Assembly (NCBI GenBank): GCA_013043915.1
Contig: JABEVH010000111.1
Coordinates: 1 to 6,680, forward strand
Reading direction: 5' to 3'
Origin: Pseudomonadales bacterium
GTDB taxonomy: Bacteria > Pseudomonadota > Gammaproteobacteria > Pseudomonadales > Moraxellaceae
DNA: 6,680 bases
Each line of letters opens with the position of its first letter. Within the stretch, counting starts at the first letter, position 1. The notes below the pieces were generated by a model. It was not told where the DNA came from. It made no database searches and saw only the letters and a program-made list of their open reading frames with translations. Of this stretch, positions 5,138 to 6,680 are shown one piece after another. The position numbers and the translations under genes are program-made.

Positions 5138-6569
5138 GCGGCAGATTCAGCTGATGCATGAAATGCCTGAAAGCGTTGAAATCTTCTATGCTGAGAGCGC
5201 GTCGACTAGGTTGGCAGTCAGCATAAATGATCCCCACTGCACGACCACCTACCAGCAACGGGCCTGCCAAAGCGTGCAAACTATGTACACCTTGATTAAG
5301 GATACGATCAGCACCTGCTCCCAAACGTTCAGCATTCCAAGGCGCATCCTGCCCCAGCCAACGTGCTTGCCGCTGACTCATGACCTCGGCAAAAACAGGC
5401 AATTCCCCCTGACGCAGATTGAATCGAAAAGCATCTCGCCATAAAGGATCAAACGTTCCCAGCGCAGTTCTTGCCGAGAGCACTTTTCCATCAGCACTCA
5501 GTACAGCTACCAACACCCGGTCTAAGGCAACACCGCGATAAAGCCCTTCGAGGGCCATGGACACTAACGTATTGATATGGGAGCGTGGTTCCTCCAGCAA
5601 TGACATCTCACGCAATATGCCCAACTGTAAAGAAACATCAGGCAAGCGCTGCTGATGGATTTCGGCTACAGTCTCATGGGCCGCTGTCACTACTTCCTCT
5701 ATTTGCTCAGAATCTTGTACCTCATGAAATTGCCCCAGTAAAGCCTCTGCACCATACTCGTTGATGACGTTGGGCATCTGCTCTAAGGCATCTTCAACAG
5801 ACTCAATCATTGCCGTCAACGGGCGATTCATCAATTTAGCCAATTGAGCATACAGAGCCTGCATGCGATCCTGATCTCGCCCTGTCAGCACACACTCAGC
5901 TATACCATGACAACAACCTACCATACGAGCCAAACGTGACTCAGCCATGGGTGACATAACTTCTAGGGCAACACCTCCCAAATTCCAGGAATGCGCCAAG
6001 CCTCGACCCAGTTCCCGAAAAGTAACGCCCATTATCTGCAAGCACGCCTGATCACGATCGATACCCTTCTGCCATAAAGCTAACAGGCTTACCGTGCTAG
6101 GGTCCCCTAAGCTAAAATAGGCCGCTTCCCCCAGGTCCATCAACAGGCCTGCGATAAAAACTTCTTCAGCTTTACGCGGTTCATCACGAGCACACAGATG
6201 ACGCGACAGCACGGCAGTTTGCAGACTGAGTGCTAACACGCGTAGCAAGGGTTGCTGCTTGCTGCGCGACAACAAGTCATCCACGATGCGAACGGACAGA
6301 GACAGGTTGCGCAGTGTCTCCACACCCAGCAGGATACTGGCACGGCTCACGGTAGTTACCGAACCTGACTGCTGCGTATACGTCACAGAGTTGGCCATCT
6401 TCAGCACTTTGCTGGTCAAGCCGGCATCGGAAAGTATAGTCTGGCTGATTTTTGCCATGCTGGCATCATCATCTGCAACAATCGCCTGCATTCGCCGCAC
6501 CACCCCTGCCAGCAGAGCCATTTCTCCTTGATTGATGCGTTCTATCCACATATCTAACGCAGATGCCAT
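5112..6569 (-). CDS. HDOD domain protein with GAF-like C-terminal domain
   Basis: This 485-residue soluble protein has an HDOD domain over about residues 12-215. Recognisable segments are LLAGVVRRMQAIVADDDASM (19-38), ILSDAGLTSKVLKMANS (45-61) and the VSRASILLGVETLRNLSLSV helix pair (74-93). Where an HD hydrolase would have the His-Asp pair (GLLHDIGK-like), this protein has GLLMDLGEA (141-149). The His is replaced by Met144, so metal-dependent hydrolysis is unlikely. A helical linker (about 235-320) leads to a GAF-like domain (about 325-475) ending in AGPLLVGGRAVGIIYAD (435-451) and a terminal helix. HDOD proteins are usually signalling or regulatory adaptors, and the ligand here is unknown. 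AAGGA 7 nt before the ATG supports the start. The gene appears to stand alone, convergent with mltD, behind a repeat-rich upstream region. Confidence 0.85.
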   Translation of the reverse strand: MASALDMWIERINQGEMALLAGVVRRMQAIVADDDASMAKISQTILSDAGLTSKVLKMANSVTYTQQSGSVTTVSRASILLGVETLRNLSLSVRIVDDLLSRSKQQPLLRVLALSLQTAVLSRHLCARDEPRKAEEVFIAGLLMDLGEAAYFSLGDPSTVSLLALWQKGIDRDQACLQIMGVTFRELGRGLAHSWNLGGVALEVMSPMAESRLARMVGCCHGIAECVLTGRDQDRMQALYAQLAKLMNRPLTAMIESVEDALEQMPNVINEYGAEALLGQFHEVQDSEQIEEVVTAAHETVAEIHQQRLPDVSLQLGILREMSLLEEPRSHINTLVSMALEGLYRGVALDRVLVAVLSADGKVLSARTALGTFDPLWRDAFRFNLRQGELPVFAEVMSQRQARWLGQDAPWNAERLGAGADRILNQGVHSLHALAGPLLVGGRAVGIIYADCQPSRRALSIEDFNAFRHFMHQLNLPQQQAIVKP

Positions 6570-6581
6570 AATAAATTCCTT

Positions 6582-6618
6582 AACCCCCCTTAACCCATGT
6601 TTGTCAAACCCCCCTTAA
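6582..6618. repeat. Pair of 12-bp direct repeats AACCCCCCTTAA upstream of the HDOD gene
   Basis: Identical copies lie at 6582-6593 and 6607-6618, 25 bp apart start to start. A shorter partial copy (TTAACCC, 6590-6596) continues from the first. The proximal copy touches the AAGGA ribosome binding site of the HDOD gene. On the transcribed strand they read TTAAGGGGGGTT. They could be operator sites or G-rich leader elements. I do not recognise the motif. Confidence 0.5.
6599..6609. repeat. Inverted repeat GTTTG-T-CAAAC
   Basis: A perfect 5-base-arm palindrome with a one-base centre lies between the two direct repeats and overlaps the distal one. On the minus strand it contains a perfect TTGACA, but its position is wrong for a normal -35 of the HDOD gene. 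It may be part of an operator. Confidence 0.35.
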
Positions 6619-6631
6619 ATTTCAGTGAAAT
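6619..6631. repeat. Inverted repeat ATTTCA-G-TGAAAT
   Basis: A perfect 6-base-arm palindrome with a one-base centre lies immediately beyond the distal direct repeat, about 50 bp upstream of the HDOD start codon. Its symmetry suits a dimeric DNA-binding protein. The regulator is unknown. The remaining bases to the right edge are AT-rich (TATATATA near 6671), and I see no gene there. Confidence 0.35.
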
Positions 6632-6680
6632 CTGGCCAATTTGAGGGTAGTATTTTTGGTAACGCATTGATATATATAGA

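Noticed and set aside
5130..5444. Rightward open frame of 104 codons over the GAF-like part of the HDOD gene
   Set aside because: It is antisense to conserved coding sequence, and its product shows no domain pattern; the opposite strand explains the region.
6579..6607. Perfect TTGACA (minus strand, 6602-6607) as -35 of the HDOD gene
   Set aside because: The hexamer 17 bp downstream is GTTAAG, a poor -10, and transcription would begin almost at the ATG, leaving out the ribosome binding site. TTGACA is better explained as part of the palindrome.
1..6680. Mobile element, prophage, CRISPR, toxin-antitoxin or defence system
   Set aside because: Every long frame is explained by conserved housekeeping or signalling families, there are no terminal repeats or spaced repeat arrays, and gene order matches the conserved chromosomal arrangement.

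Overview
The window looks like an ordinary chromosomal stretch from a gammaproteobacterium or a close relative such as an acidithiobacillum. GC is roughly half. The strongest evidence is gene order: a YafS-type methyltransferase, rnhA and dnaQ on one strand, with gloB and mltD diverging from them. This is a conserved gammaproteobacterial neighbourhood. All the central genes look intact, with catalytic residues in place. I see no transposon, phage, CRISPR, tRNA or rRNA.

Layout. Leftward genes fill positions 1 to 2335, in transcription order: a YafS-like methyltransferase, rnhA (ribonuclease HI), dnaQ (proofreading subunit of DNA polymerase III), and the first 71 codons of a FimL/ChpA-family Hpt-like protein that runs off the left edge. 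rnhA and dnaQ share one base (TAATG), so their translation is probably coupled. An 87-bp divergent intergenic region follows. Rightward come gloB (glyoxalase II) and mltD (membrane-bound lytic transglycosylase with three LysM repeats). mltD converges, with only 5 bp between stop codons, on a leftward gene for an HDOD protein with a GAF-like C-terminus. Its upstream region, with direct and inverted repeats, reaches the right edge.

How the genes fit together. DnaQ and RNase HI act in replication fidelity and RNA-DNA hybrid removal. GloB completes glutathione-dependent methylglyoxal detoxification. MltD trims peptidoglycan at the envelope. The two flanking genes are signalling-type proteins: a FimL/ChpA-like pseudo-Hpt protein, linked in Pseudomonas to type IV pili and cAMP, and a degenerate-HD HDOD-GAF protein.

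I did not find a clear new system. The points most worth a second look are the probable TTG start of mltD overlapping a two-codon ORF, the histidine-rich LysM region of MltD, a long hairpin covering both convergent stop codons, the repeats upstream of the HDOD gene, and the pseudo-Hpt gene beside dnaQ.
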